Shown: positions 55,038-63,245 of the stretch, piece after piece
Layout: each line of letters opens with the position of its first letter
Position numbering within the stretch: the first letter of the stretch is position 1
Source: Rhodothermales bacterium
GTDB taxonomy: Bacteria > Bacteroidota > Rhodothermia > Rhodothermales > JAHQVL01
Length of the DNA: 64,000 nucleotides
Assembly (NCBI GenBank): GCA_041391505.1
Contig: JAWKNW010000029.1
Span: 4,492 to 68,491, forward strand
Direction: 5' to 3'
The notes under the pieces: generated by a model
Seen by the model: only the letters and a program-made list of their open reading frames with translations
Told to the model about the DNA's origin: nothing
The model's database searches: none
Position numbers and translations under genes: made by a program

Positions 55038-56213
55038 CTACTTCACTTCCCAGGTATCGCCCGCATTGAGCAGGGCTTCGAGATCGCCCTTGCCGCGGGT
55101 CTCGACGATCTGGGAAAGCTGCTGGTGCAGCATTTCCTCGTACGTCGGCCGCTCCACCCTGTAGAACACGCCAAACGGCCGCGGCATATCCTCGTGCCAG
55201 AACATCTGGCCGGCGATGCCGGCGAGTTCGCGGCTGGTTTCGTCGTACGTGAGGCAGTCGGATGCCGACCACTTCCCGCCTTCCAGGTCGATCACTTCCG
55301 GCTTGAAGCCGTCGAGCCGGATGCCCTGCTTGCCGTTGTCGAACAGCATCGGCTTGCCGTGTTCGATGAAGATGGCGCGCTCGGGCTTGGTCGCCTTCTC
55401 GGTAAACTGGAAGAAGGCGCCGTCGTTGAAGATGTTGCAGTTCTGGTAGATCTCGCAGAACGACGCGCCGCGGTGCTCGTGCGCGCGTTTGAGGATCTCC
55501 TTCATGTGATTCGGGTCGCGGTCCATGGTGCGCGCGACGAAGGTCGAGTCCGCCCCGAGCGCTACGGCCACCGGATTAAACGGATGGTCGATCGAGCCGT
55601 ACGGTGTGCTCTTCGTCACCTTGCCCTGTTCGGACGTCGGGCTGTACTGGCCCTTGGTCAGTCCGTAGATCTGGTTGTTGAAGAGCAGCAGCTGGACGTT
55701 GACGTTGCGGCGCAGGATGTGGATCAGGTGGTTGCCGCCGATCGACAGCGAGTCGCCATCGCCGGTGATGATCCACACGTCAAGGTCGGGCCGGCTGACC
55801 TTGAGGCCCGTCGCCACCGCCGGCGCGCGGCCGTGGATCGAGTGCATCCCGTAGGTATTCATGTAGTACGGGAAGCGGCTCGAGCAGCCGATGCCGCTGA
55901 TGAAAACGATCTTCTCGCGCGGTACGCCGAGTTCCGGCATCAGGCGCTGGACGGTAGCCAGGATGGCGTAGTCGCCGCAGCCAGGGCACCAGCGGACGTC
56001 CTGGTTCGTCTCGAAATCCTTTCGGGTGAGCCCGGGCGTGCCGTCGCCGCCGTCGCCGCTAAAGCCGGGAGGCAGTTTGGGGCCGCCGGCCGGCGCGCCG
56101 GCGCCCGGAGGCAGCGTCGGTTGCTTCGCGCCCGGAGGCAGCGTAGGCTTCTTTTGAGCGCCGGGTGGCAACGTCGGTTTGCGGGGTTGCTGGGAATCTT
56201 GCTGATCGTGCAT
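55038..56213 (-). CDS. korB: 2-oxoacid:ferredoxin oxidoreductase, beta subunit
   Basis: 391 residues from ATG 56213. The TPP-binding core contains WCPGCGDYAIL, SGIGCSSRFPYYMNTYGMHSIHGRAP and the GDGDSLSIGGNH motif with the NNQIYGLTKGQ segment, typical of 2-oxoglutarate:ferredoxin oxidoreductase. It decarboxylates 2-oxoglutarate (or another 2-oxoacid) and passes electrons to ferredoxin with the alpha subunit. Residues about 12-52 are a proline-rich extension with repeated PTLPPGA, absent from ordinary KorB. Lies 43 bp after korA. Confidence 0.93.
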   Translation of the reverse strand: MHDQQDSQQPRKPTLPPGAQKKPTLPPGAKQPTLPPGAGAPAGGPKLPPGFSGDGGDGTPGLTRKDFETNQDVRWCPGCGDYAILATVQRLMPELGVPREKIVFISGIGCSSRFPYYMNTYGMHSIHGRAPAVATGLKVSRPDLDVWIITGDGDSLSIGGNHLIHILRRNVNVQLLLFNNQIYGLTKGQYSPTSEQGKVTKSTPYGSIDHPFNPVAVALGADSTFVARTMDRDPNHMKEILKRAHEHRGASFCEIYQNCNIFNDGAFFQFTEKATKPERAIFIEHGKPMLFDNGKQGIRLDGFKPEVIDLEGGKWSASDCLTYDETSRELAGIAGQMFWHEDMPRPFGVFYRVERPTYEEMLHQQLSQIVETRGKGDLEALLNAGDTWEVK

Positions 56214-56256
56214 GGCGATTCGAACTGACGATTCGTGACGCGTGGCGTGCCGGGCG

Positions 56257-58122
56257 TCAGCCCAGCACCTCGTCCACTTTGGCATTAATCTCGGATGCCT
56301 TGAAGGGCATACCCTTGATCTTGTTGAGCGGAAGGAACGGCAGCAGGTACTTGTCGCGGAGAATCCGCACCAGCTGGCCGTTATTCAGCTCGGGAACGAT
56401 GAGATGGCGGTAGCGCGCGAAGATCGCGGGCAGGTCCGTCGGCAATGGATTGATGTGGCGCAGATGCAGGCTGCCCACGGTCTGTCCCTTCTGCCGCGCG
56501 CGGTCCACCGCCAGTTCGATCGCGCCGCGCGTCGAACCCCATCCCACGATGAGGACGTCGCCCGACGCATCGCCGTAGACGGTCGATGCCGGCAGATCCA
56601 GCGCGACGCGGTCCACTTTCTCCTGCCGGAGCTTCACCATGTACTCGTGGTTGGCCGGATCGTAGGAGACGTTGCCCGTCACGTTCTGCTTTTCGAGCCC
56701 GCCGAGGCGGTGTTCCAGCCCCGCGGTGCCGGGGCGCGCCCACGGACGCGCCAGCGTCTTTTCGTTGCGCTGATACGGCAGGAAGACGTCCTCATCCTCG
56801 ACCTTGCCGTTGGGCTTGTCGATGAAGCCCGGATCGATCGGCTGCAGCGACGCCACATCCGGCACGAGCCAGGGCGCGGAGCCGTTGGCGAGGTAGCCGT
56901 CCGACAGCAGCATGACCGGCGTGCGGTAGGTCACCGCGATCCGGCAGGCCTCGAACGCCGCATAGAAGCAGTCGCCCGGCGTGCTCGCCGCGACGATCGG
57001 CATCGGCGCCTCGCCGTTGCGGCCGTACATCGCCATGAGCAGGTCGCTCTGTTCGGTCTTGGTCGGCAGCCCGGTCGAGGGGCCGCCGCGCTGGACGTTG
57101 ATGACGACCATCGGCAGCTCGGTCATGATGCCGAGGCCCAGCGTTTCGCTCTTGAGCGCGATGCCCGGACCGCTGCTCGCCGTCACGCCCAGCACGCCCG
57201 AAAAGCTCGCGCCCAGCGCGGCGCACGCCGCGGCGATTTCATCTTCGGCCTGGTAGGTCATCACGCCGAAGTTTTTGTAGCGGCTCAGCTCGTGGAGCAT
57301 GTCCGACGCCGGCGTGATCGGGTACGCGCCATAGAAGATCGGCAACCCGCTCTTCTGGCTCGCCGCCACGATCCCCAGCGCCAGCGCCTGGGCGCCCTGG
57401 ATGGCGCGGTACCGGCCCGGCTTCAGCTTGGCGGGGCTCACTTCGTAGCGGATGACGAACTCCTCCGTCGTCTCGCCATAGTGGAAGCCTTTTTTCAGGA
57501 GGTTCAGGTTGGCCTCCAGAATCTGCGGCTTCTTGCCGAATTTTTTGGTGATCCACTCGATCGCCGGCTGCATCGGACGCGAGAAGAGCCACAGGCTCAA
57601 CCCGAGGGCGAACATGTTCTTGGATCGATCGATCTCCTTGGTGTTCAGCCCCGAATCCTTCAGCGTCTCCCGCGTGAGGGTGGTCAGCGGCACCTGGATC
57701 AAGCGGTAGCCTTCGAGCGACCCGTTCTCGAGCGGATTCTCCTTCAGGCCGGCGAGTTCGAGATCGCGTTGCGTAAACGACTCGCTGTTGACGATCACGG
57801 TGCCGCCCGGCCGCATGCGCATCAGGTTGACGGAGAGCGCCGCCGGGTTCATCGCCACGAGGAGGTCGACCTCGTCACCGGGCGTCCGGATGCTCACCGA
57901 ACCGAAATGGAGCTGGAATCCGCTGACGCCGTACGTCGTCCCGACGGGAGCGCGGATCTCGGCGGGGAAATCGGGAAGGGTTGCCAGGTCGTTCTGGGCG
58001 AACGCGGTGGCCAGGGTAAACTGGGAGCCGGTGAGCTGCATCCCGTCGCCGGAGTCGCCGGCAAAAAGGACGGTAGCCTCGGAGAGCGACTCGACGGTTT
58101 TCTCGGGAGAAGGAACGCTCAT
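56257..58122 (-). CDS. korA: 2-oxoacid:ferredoxin oxidoreductase, fused gamma-alpha subunit
   Basis: 621 residues, the fused type. Gamma domain at the N-terminus (GDSGDGMQLTGSQF, residues about 20-190), then the alpha domain with FYGAYPITPASDMLHEL, QAEDEIAAACAALGASFSGVLGVTASSGPG and the GWGSTRGAI segment in domain II. Works with korB in CoA-dependent decarboxylation of 2-oxoglutarate (or a related 2-oxoacid). korA-korB form an operon. Confidence 0.94.
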   Translation of the reverse strand: MSVPSPEKTVESLSEATVLFAGDSGDGMQLTGSQFTLATAFAQNDLATLPDFPAEIRAPVGTTYGVSGFQLHFGSVSIRTPGDEVDLLVAMNPAALSVNLMRMRPGGTVIVNSESFTQRDLELAGLKENPLENGSLEGYRLIQVPLTTLTRETLKDSGLNTKEIDRSKNMFALGLSLWLFSRPMQPAIEWITKKFGKKPQILEANLNLLKKGFHYGETTEEFVIRYEVSPAKLKPGRYRAIQGAQALALGIVAASQKSGLPIFYGAYPITPASDMLHELSRYKNFGVMTYQAEDEIAAACAALGASFSGVLGVTASSGPGIALKSETLGLGIMTELPMVVINVQRGGPSTGLPTKTEQSDLLMAMYGRNGEAPMPIVAASTPGDCFYAAFEACRIAVTYRTPVMLLSDGYLANGSAPWLVPDVASLQPIDPGFIDKPNGKVEDEDVFLPYQRNEKTLARPWARPGTAGLEHRLGGLEKQNVTGNVSYDPANHEYMVKLRQEKVDRVALDLPASTVYGDASGDVLIVGWGSTRGAIELAVDRARQKGQTVGSLHLRHINPLPTDLPAIFARYRHLIVPELNNGQLVRILRDKYLLPFLPLNKIKGMPFKASEINAKVDEVLG

Positions 58123-58386
58123 AGGTTACTGCGCGAATGGTTGAACGAGCGCGTACTGAGTGCAAAGGGTGTAGTACTGCAATGTCGTTACGAAGAGTAC
58201 GGACACGGCAGCCTATTTGGTAGGTAACGCCAATAAAATCTCTGAATCTGCATCTAAGCTTCAAAAAGGGTACAGGCATCCCCTTCAGGATGCCCTGAAC
58301 GCCGAGAACAAAGCCCTTCTCCTCGTCGTAGTGAAGCGAATGCGGCGCCGCGCCGGCGCCGGACCCTTCCCATTATCCGCCGCGCC

Positions 58387-58770
58387 ATGACCCCATACCG
58401 GGCCACTACCGAAGGCATCGAGATCACGGTCCGCCCCGTCTATCTGGATCGGGAATCGGACATCATCTCCAAGCGATTCGTCTTCGCCTACTTCATCCGC
58501 ATCGAGAACCATTCCCTCGAGGATGTACAACTGCTGCGCCGGCACTGGTTCATCCGTGAATCGAGCGGTCATGTGCAGGAGGTGGAAGGCGAGGGCGTCG
58601 TGGGCGAACAGCCGGTCCTCGAACCGGGCAAGGTACACGAGTACAACAGCTTCTGCGTGTTGACCTCGTTCGAAGGCACGATGGAGGGCACCTACCTCAT
58701 GCAACGCGCCAGCGGCGAACGGTTTCGCGTCACGATCCCGATGTTCAATCTCCGCGCCGCGGCGAATTGA
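58387..58770 (+). CDS. apaG: ApaG/DUF525 domain protein
   Basis: 127 residues. Single ApaG domain: EGIEITVRPVYLDRES, FAYFIRIENHSLEDVQLLRRHWFIRES, VVGEQPVLEPGKVHEYNSFC and the last strand GTYLMQ. The family is linked to Co2+ tolerance and, in larger proteins, to nucleotide or protein binding; the precise role is unclear. Upstream 58123-58386 has no gene but a small hairpin (GGCATCC/GGATGCC) near 58275-58294. Confidence 0.93.
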   Translation: MTPYRATTEGIEITVRPVYLDRESDIISKRFVFAYFIRIENHSLEDVQLLRRHWFIRESSGHVQEVEGEGVVGEQPVLEPGKVHEYNSFCVLTSFEGTMEGTYLMQRASGERFRVTIPMFNLRAAAN

Positions 58771-58778
58771 GCCCCCGG

Positions 58779-59039
58779 CTACATGCGCTGCACGCTGATG
58801 ATGCAGTCAGCCGTTTTTAACTCGATCGCCGTGTTGTCATCCACCAGCCGGTACGCTTCGATCGCCGCCGGCAGCAGCTCGCGCGGCGTCTGCATCTGGA
58901 AAAGCGTATCAGCCACGACGTACCAGTCTTCGGTCGTCAAATGCACTTCCGCCTCCCCGTTCTCGGTCACGAACGGCGCGTAGTTGAGCACCTTTTTCAG
59001 GTGGTTGATGCCCTGTTTCTGGTGGAGCGATGGGTCCAT
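58779..59039 (-). CDS. Small conserved-looking protein of unknown function
   Basis: 86 residues from ATG 59039, ending convergently 8 bp from apaG. An acidic/hydrophobic single domain (HLTTEDWYVVADTLFQMQTPREL, VDDNTAIELKTADCIISVQ) with no signal or membrane segment. Codon usage and the clean start and stop support coding. Family not recognised. Confidence 0.6.
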   Translation of the reverse strand: MDPSLHQKQGINHLKKVLNYAPFVTENGEAEVHLTTEDWYVVADTLFQMQTPRELLPAAIEAYRLVDDNTAIELKTADCIISVQRM

Positions 59040-59271
59040 GGCGGGTTGCAGGTTACAGGTTGCAGGTTTAATGTCCGGGTTGCACAACGGCTTCGGCTTG
59101 ACGTTCCTCTGCTTGTTGTTCTTTTTGTATCTTGCCGGCGTCGCGCCTGAGATCCTTCGAGCCGGCCGTCTTCCAGAACCTGCCAACCTGAGATCCTTCG
59201 AGACGGCCGGCGTTCGCCGCAGCCTCTCAGGACAAGTCTGCCAACCTGTAACCTGCCAACCTGTAACCTTG
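59040..59271. repeat. GGTTGCAGG-word inverted repeat enclosing a palindrome, upstream of thyA
   Basis: Left arm 59041-59072 (GGGTTGCAGGTTACAGGTTGCAGG), right arm 59238-59271 (CTGCCAACCTGTAACC repeated). Between them are two direct copies of CCTGAGATCCTTCGAG followed by CGGCC. The right arm runs into thyA, whose TTG start is its last codon. No gene is seen in the 170-bp interior. Confidence 0.65.
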
Positions 59272-60063
59272 TACCAATACCTCGACCTCCTCCGCCATGT
59301 AAAAGCGAACGGCGTCCGCAAGGAAGACCGGACGGGCACCGGAACGATCAGTGTCTTCGGGTACCAGATGCGGTTCGACCTCCAGGCCGGCTTCCCGCTC
59401 CTCACGACCAAAAAGGTGTTCTTCAAGGGACTGGCGTACGAGATGCTCTGGTTTCTGCAGGGTGCGACCAACATCCAGTACCTGACCGACCACGGCGTCA
59501 CCATCTGGAACGAATGGGCCGACGCCGAGGGCAACCTGGGGCCGGTCTACGGCAAGCAGTGGCGCGCCTGGCGGGCGGCGGACGGGCGGGAGATCGACCA
59601 GATCGCCGGCGTCATCGACGCGATCCGGAAAAACCCGGACTCGCGCCGCATCATCGTCAATGCCTGGAATGTGGGCGAAATCGATCAGATGGCGCTGCCG
59701 CCCTGCCACATGTTCTACCAGTTTTATGTGGCGAATGGCCGGCTCTCGTGCTCCCTCTACATCCGCTCGAACGACCTCTTCCTGGGCGCCCCGTTCAACA
59801 TCGCCGAGTACGCCCTGCTCACCCACATGATCGCCCAGCAGTGCGACCTCGACGTCGGCGAACTCGTCTACACCATCGGCGACGCCCACATCTATACGAA
59901 CCATCTGGATCAGGTGGACGAGCAGCTCGCGCGCGAACCGTTACCGCTGCCGAAACTGGTCATCAAACGGAAACCGCCCTCGATCTTTGACTACCGGTAC
60001 GAGGATTTCGAGGTCGTCGACTACCGCCACCACCCCCCCATCAAGGCCCCGGTGGCCGTCTAG
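59269..60063 (+). CDS. thyA: Thymidylate synthase
   Basis: 264 residues from TTG 59269, exactly the E. coli length. dUMP to dTMP with methylene-tetrahydrofolate. YQYLDLLRHVKANGVRKEDRTGTGT, the catalytic Cys in MALPPCHMFYQFYVANGRLSCSLY and the dUMP-binding SRRIIVNAWN are present. Upstream in-frame methionines (from 58984) give residues that translate the repeat and the neighbouring antisense gene; no ThyA-like sequence precedes 59269. The start therefore sits in the last CCTTG of the repeat arm. folA follows 26 bp downstream. Confidence 0.95.
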   Translation: MYQYLDLLRHVKANGVRKEDRTGTGTISVFGYQMRFDLQAGFPLLTTKKVFFKGLAYEMLWFLQGATNIQYLTDHGVTIWNEWADAEGNLGPVYGKQWRAWRAADGREIDQIAGVIDAIRKNPDSRRIIVNAWNVGEIDQMALPPCHMFYQFYVANGRLSCSLYIRSNDLFLGAPFNIAEYALLTHMIAQQCDLDVGELVYTIGDAHIYTNHLDQVDEQLAREPLPLPKLVIKRKPPSIFDYRYEDFEVVDYRHHPPIKAPVAV

Positions 60064-60089
60064 CGCCCCCCGCCAACCCCGATCGACCC

Positions 60090-60596
60090 GTGCCCAGACC
60101 TGAAATCGTCCTGATCGCCGCCGTCGCCGAATCCAACCGGGTCATCGGCAAGGGGCTCGAATTGCCCTGGCACATCTCGGAGGACCTCAAGCACTTCAAG
60201 CAGCATACGCTGGGCAAGCCGCTGGTCATGGGCCGGCGGACCTTCGAGTCGCTCGTCCACCAGTTCAATGGCCCCCTCAAAAACCGCCGCAACATCGTGC
60301 TGACCTCCCGCGGCGCGATCGACGGGTTTCCGGACATCGAGACGTACCCGTCCGCCGAGGCCATGCTGACCGCGCTCAAGGCCGAGCCGGTCATCTATAT
60401 CGGCGGCGGCGGCGACGTCTACGCCTACTTCCTCCCGATGGCCGACCGGCTGGAGCTCACGCTCGTGGAGGGCGACTACGCCGGCGATGCCTTCTTCCCG
60501 CCGTTCGAGCACCTCGTCGGGCGCGAGTTCGAGATCGAGGAGGAGCGGCCGCGCGACGGCTACCGGTTCGTCACGTACCGGCGGATTCGGGGGTAG
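60090..60596 (+). CDS. folA: Dihydrofolate reductase
   Basis: 168 residues. Regenerates tetrahydrofolate after ThyA. IAAVAESNRVIGKGLELPWHISEDLKHFKQHT (substrate pocket with the acidic residue in SEDL), GRRTFESL (NADPH) and GGGGDVYAYFLP. Same operon as thyA, as in many bacteria. Its last 26 bp overlap the 3' end of the convergent phosphotriesterase-like gene. Confidence 0.95.
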   Translation: MPRPEIVLIAAVAESNRVIGKGLELPWHISEDLKHFKQHTLGKPLVMGRRTFESLVHQFNGPLKNRRNIVLTSRGAIDGFPDIETYPSAEAMLTALKAEPVIYIGGGGDVYAYFLPMADRLELTLVEGDYAGDAFFPPFEHLVGREFEIEEERPRDGYRFVTYRRIRG

Positions 60597-61524
60597 AGAG
60601 GGGGATAAACCCGAGCGCCCGCGCCGGGTTGTGTACCAGCAGATCGCGGATCAGCGCCTCGGACGCGCCGGCCTCGCGGAGCCACGGCACAAACCGCCAC
60701 AGGATGTACGTAAACCCCGGCCCGCCGCCGTACGCCGGCCAGTACGAACGCCGCGCCAGATCGCCCGAGAGCAGGAGCTGCCCCCCGAACCCCTCCGAGG
60801 CCAGCGCCAGGATCGCGTCGATCCGCGCCCGATCCGGGTAGTACTTCTCCTTGCTGATCTGATCGATGCCGAGAAACGCGCCCGTCGCGGCCACCTCCCG
60901 CAGGTAGTCCATTTCCAGCTTGCGGTCCATATGCCCGATGATGACGCGCCGGGGATCGGCGCCCTCCTCGCGAAGGAGGGCGACCTGTTCGAGCGCCATC
61001 GTGCCGGCCTCGGTGTGCGTGGAGATCGGCGCGCCGGTGATGGCCTGGGCCCGCGCCGCGGCACGCAGCATCTTTTCGCCGCAGTCGGACACCGCGTGGA
61101 GGGTCGTCGCCGCCTTGATCACGCCGGCGCGGACGTCCGTCCCGTCGATCCCCGCGGTCACCTCGCGGACATACAGCGCCACGAGTTCGTCCACCGAGCG
61201 AGGATCCACCCACGGCCGCGAAAAGGTATCCTTGTTGAACCCCGTGGCGCAGACGATGTGCACGCCGGTAGCATCGGAGACGCGCCGCAGCCCGGCGGCG
61301 TCGCGCTGGTAGTCCGGGGTCGACATGTCCACGAGCGCCCGGCCGCCGGCCTCGCGGAACCACCCCACCTCCCGCAGCGCCGCCGCCTCGTCGTCCAGCC
61401 GGAAATCCGTCGCCGCCATGCCGGCCGGGGGCGCGCCGAACACATGCTCGTGCGGATAACAGACGCCGAGGCGATCGGCCGGAATGTCGCCGGCCACGGT
61501 TCTCACGATGGGATGGGCGGGCAT
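60571..61524 (-). CDS. Phosphotriesterase-family amidohydrolase
   Basis: 317 residues from ATG 61524. TIM-barrel metal hydrolase: HxH as YPHEHVFG, bridging Lys in GVIKAATT, His in STHTEAGT, His in IGHMDRK and Asp in LLLSGDLARRSY. Members hydrolyse lactones or phosphotriesters; substrate unknown. It begins 5 bp after the MetE-like stop, so the two are surely co-transcribed. Confidence 0.88.
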   Translation of the reverse strand: MPAHPIVRTVAGDIPADRLGVCYPHEHVFGAPPAGMAATDFRLDDEAAALREVGWFREAGGRALVDMSTPDYQRDAAGLRRVSDATGVHIVCATGFNKDTFSRPWVDPRSVDELVALYVREVTAGIDGTDVRAGVIKAATTLHAVSDCGEKMLRAAARAQAITGAPISTHTEAGTMALEQVALLREEGADPRRVIIGHMDRKLEMDYLREVAATGAFLGIDQISKEKYYPDRARIDAILALASEGFGGQLLLSGDLARRSYWPAYGGGPGFTYILWRFVPWLREAGASEALIRDLLVHNPARALGFIPLSTPESAGT

Positions 61525-61529
61525 GGCGT

Positions 61530-62537
61530 CTACAACCCGGCGTTGACGATCCGCGTGCCCGCAACCATCGCGTTCATCTTCGCGCGGGCCGCCCAGCGGG
61601 CGGTCTGGCTGAAGCCGCAGTCGGGCGTCACGGTGAGGCGCTCCGCCGGCACGTAAGCGAGGGTCTTGCGGATGCGGTCCGCCACGATCTCGGGCGTCTC
61701 GATGAAATAGTTCTTGACGTCGACGAGCCCCGCCGCGACGTCCTTGCCGGCCTCGACGATGGCGGCGCACACGTCGATTTCCGCCATCTCGCGGTTGGCG
61801 AACTCGATGGCGAACTCATCCACCTTCAGATCGAGGATCGCCGGGAAGATCGGGGCGAACGTGCGATTCGCCACCGGCCGGCCGATGTAGTTGCCGAAAC
61901 AGAGATGGACGCTGATCCGCGCGTCGACGCCCTCCAGCATGCCGTTGAACAGGTCGATAAAGGCCCTGGGCGCGTCCTTGTGCACGGCGGCGGAGGGCTC
62001 GTCGAGCTGGATAAAGTCGACCCCGGCCGCCACGAGCGCCTTCAGCTCGCGGTTGATGAGTTCGGCGAACCGGTGCGCGACCGCCATCCGGTCCGGATAG
62101 ACGGCGCCGGGCATGATCCGGCCGGCGAGCGTGTACGGCCCCGGAACGGGCACCTTGAGGGGCCGGGTCGTGCGGGTGCTGGCGTACCGGTATTCGGCCA
62201 CGAGGCCCAGGCCGTTCGGCGCGTCGAACGCTTCGTGCGCCTCGTAGCGCTCGCGCTGGTCGTGCCCGCCGGGCCCGAGCCGGCGCAGCGGGGGCAATTC
62301 GGTGAGCCCGGTGAGGCGACCGTAAAAGTCGGCGGTAAAAAATCCGAGCCGCCGCATCTCGCCGTCGCTCAGGATGTCGATGCCCGCCTCCTCCTGCTCG
62401 CGGAGCGCCAGGTCGACCGCGTCGTTGAGCGTCTCCTCGATGTCCTTCGGGCCATACTGCCCGCTCTGCATGGCGTCGACGGCCGTGATGAACCACGAGG
62501 GCCAGGCATAACTGCCAATCACACTTGTTTTGATCAT
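61530..62537 (-). CDS. MetE C-terminal-domain (cobalamin-independent methionine synthase-like) protein
   Basis: 335 residues, the single catalytic barrel of MetE without the N-terminal half. SVIGSYAWPSWF, the Asp/Glu in ILSDGEMRR, the substrate loop FIQLDEPS and zinc ligands in SVHLCFGNY and VTPDCGF. Stand-alone forms transfer methyl from simple donors or act in corrinoid-linked and catabolic paths. With the phosphotriesterase-like gene it may form a small catabolic operon. Substrate unknown. Confidence 0.85.
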   Translation of the reverse strand: MIKTSVIGSYAWPSWFITAVDAMQSGQYGPKDIEETLNDAVDLALREQEEAGIDILSDGEMRRLGFFTADFYGRLTGLTELPPLRRLGPGGHDQRERYEAHEAFDAPNGLGLVAEYRYASTRTTRPLKVPVPGPYTLAGRIMPGAVYPDRMAVAHRFAELINRELKALVAAGVDFIQLDEPSAAVHKDAPRAFIDLFNGMLEGVDARISVHLCFGNYIGRPVANRTFAPIFPAILDLKVDEFAIEFANREMAEIDVCAAIVEAGKDVAAGLVDVKNYFIETPEIVADRIRKTLAYVPAERLTVTPDCGFSQTARWAARAKMNAMVAGTRIVNAGL

Positions 62538-62739
62538 ACGTTTACTGCGCTGTATTGGGGATGGCGCCCGCGGGCGCCGCGTAAGGTACTTATTTACCGC
62601 CTGCGTATCGCGCGCGGACGGCGGGTTGCATCATGAAAACCGATACGGTAAAATGCCGTCCGCTCCGCATCGGGCGCCGGCGTGATGAATAGCATGCTGG
62701 GTACCCGTCTGTCAATCGCCATTCCGGACACCAGGCCGT

Positions 62740-63198
62740 TTGCACAATCGCCCATCCATATCGCGTCAACCGCGGATCCTCCTCGCGGAAGACAACGAGG
62801 TCAACCAGAAAGTCGCGCTGCGCATGCTCGAGCGGCTGGGTTACGGGGCGGATCTCGTGGTCAACGGCATCGAAGTGCTCAAAGCCCTCGAACATACGGC
62901 CTACGACATCATTCTGATGGACCTGCACATGCCCCTGATGGGCGGCGTCGAAGCCACCACGGAAGTGCGGAAGCGACCCTTTTCCCGGCAGCCCGTCATC
63001 GTGGCGCTTACGGCGAGCGCGACAAACTCCGACCGCGAGCAGTGTCTCCACGCCGGCATGGACGACTACCTCAGCAAGCCGATCAACATGCAGGTGCTGC
63101 GCGACACGATCCTGCTGCATACGCCCTCGTTCCCGCCCGTCGTGCCGCAACGCCCGACGCCGGGCTCCCGCACCAGCTCCTCGAGCCTGCCCGATTGA
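62740..63198 (+). CDS. Stand-alone response-regulator receiver domain
   Basis: 152 residues from TTG 62740; no ATG, GTG or other TTG lies in frame between the upstream stop (62686-62688) and this codon. Receiver fold with RILLAEDNEVNQKVA, phospho-Asp61 in ILMDLHMPLMGG, the Thr in VALTASA and Lys in YLSKPI, of the type usually found at the end of hybrid histidine kinases. A short Ser/Pro-rich tail follows and there is no output domain. No kinase is adjacent, so it may be a detached fragment or a diffusible phospho-relay. Confidence 0.82.
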   Translation: MHNRPSISRQPRILLAEDNEVNQKVALRMLERLGYGADLVVNGIEVLKALEHTAYDIILMDLHMPLMGGVEATTEVRKRPFSRQPVIVALTASATNSDREQCLHAGMDDYLSKPINMQVLRDTILLHTPSFPPVVPQRPTPGSRTSSSSLPD

Positions 63199-63245
63199 CG
63201 AACCGGCCACGGGACGTTGAACCGACCGATTTGACAGGGGCTGCG

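Noticed and set aside
58984..59268. Long N-terminal extension of ThyA
   Set aside because: It consists of the antisense of the 86-residue gene and the word repeat, and shows no ThyA similarity; the 264-residue form fits the family.
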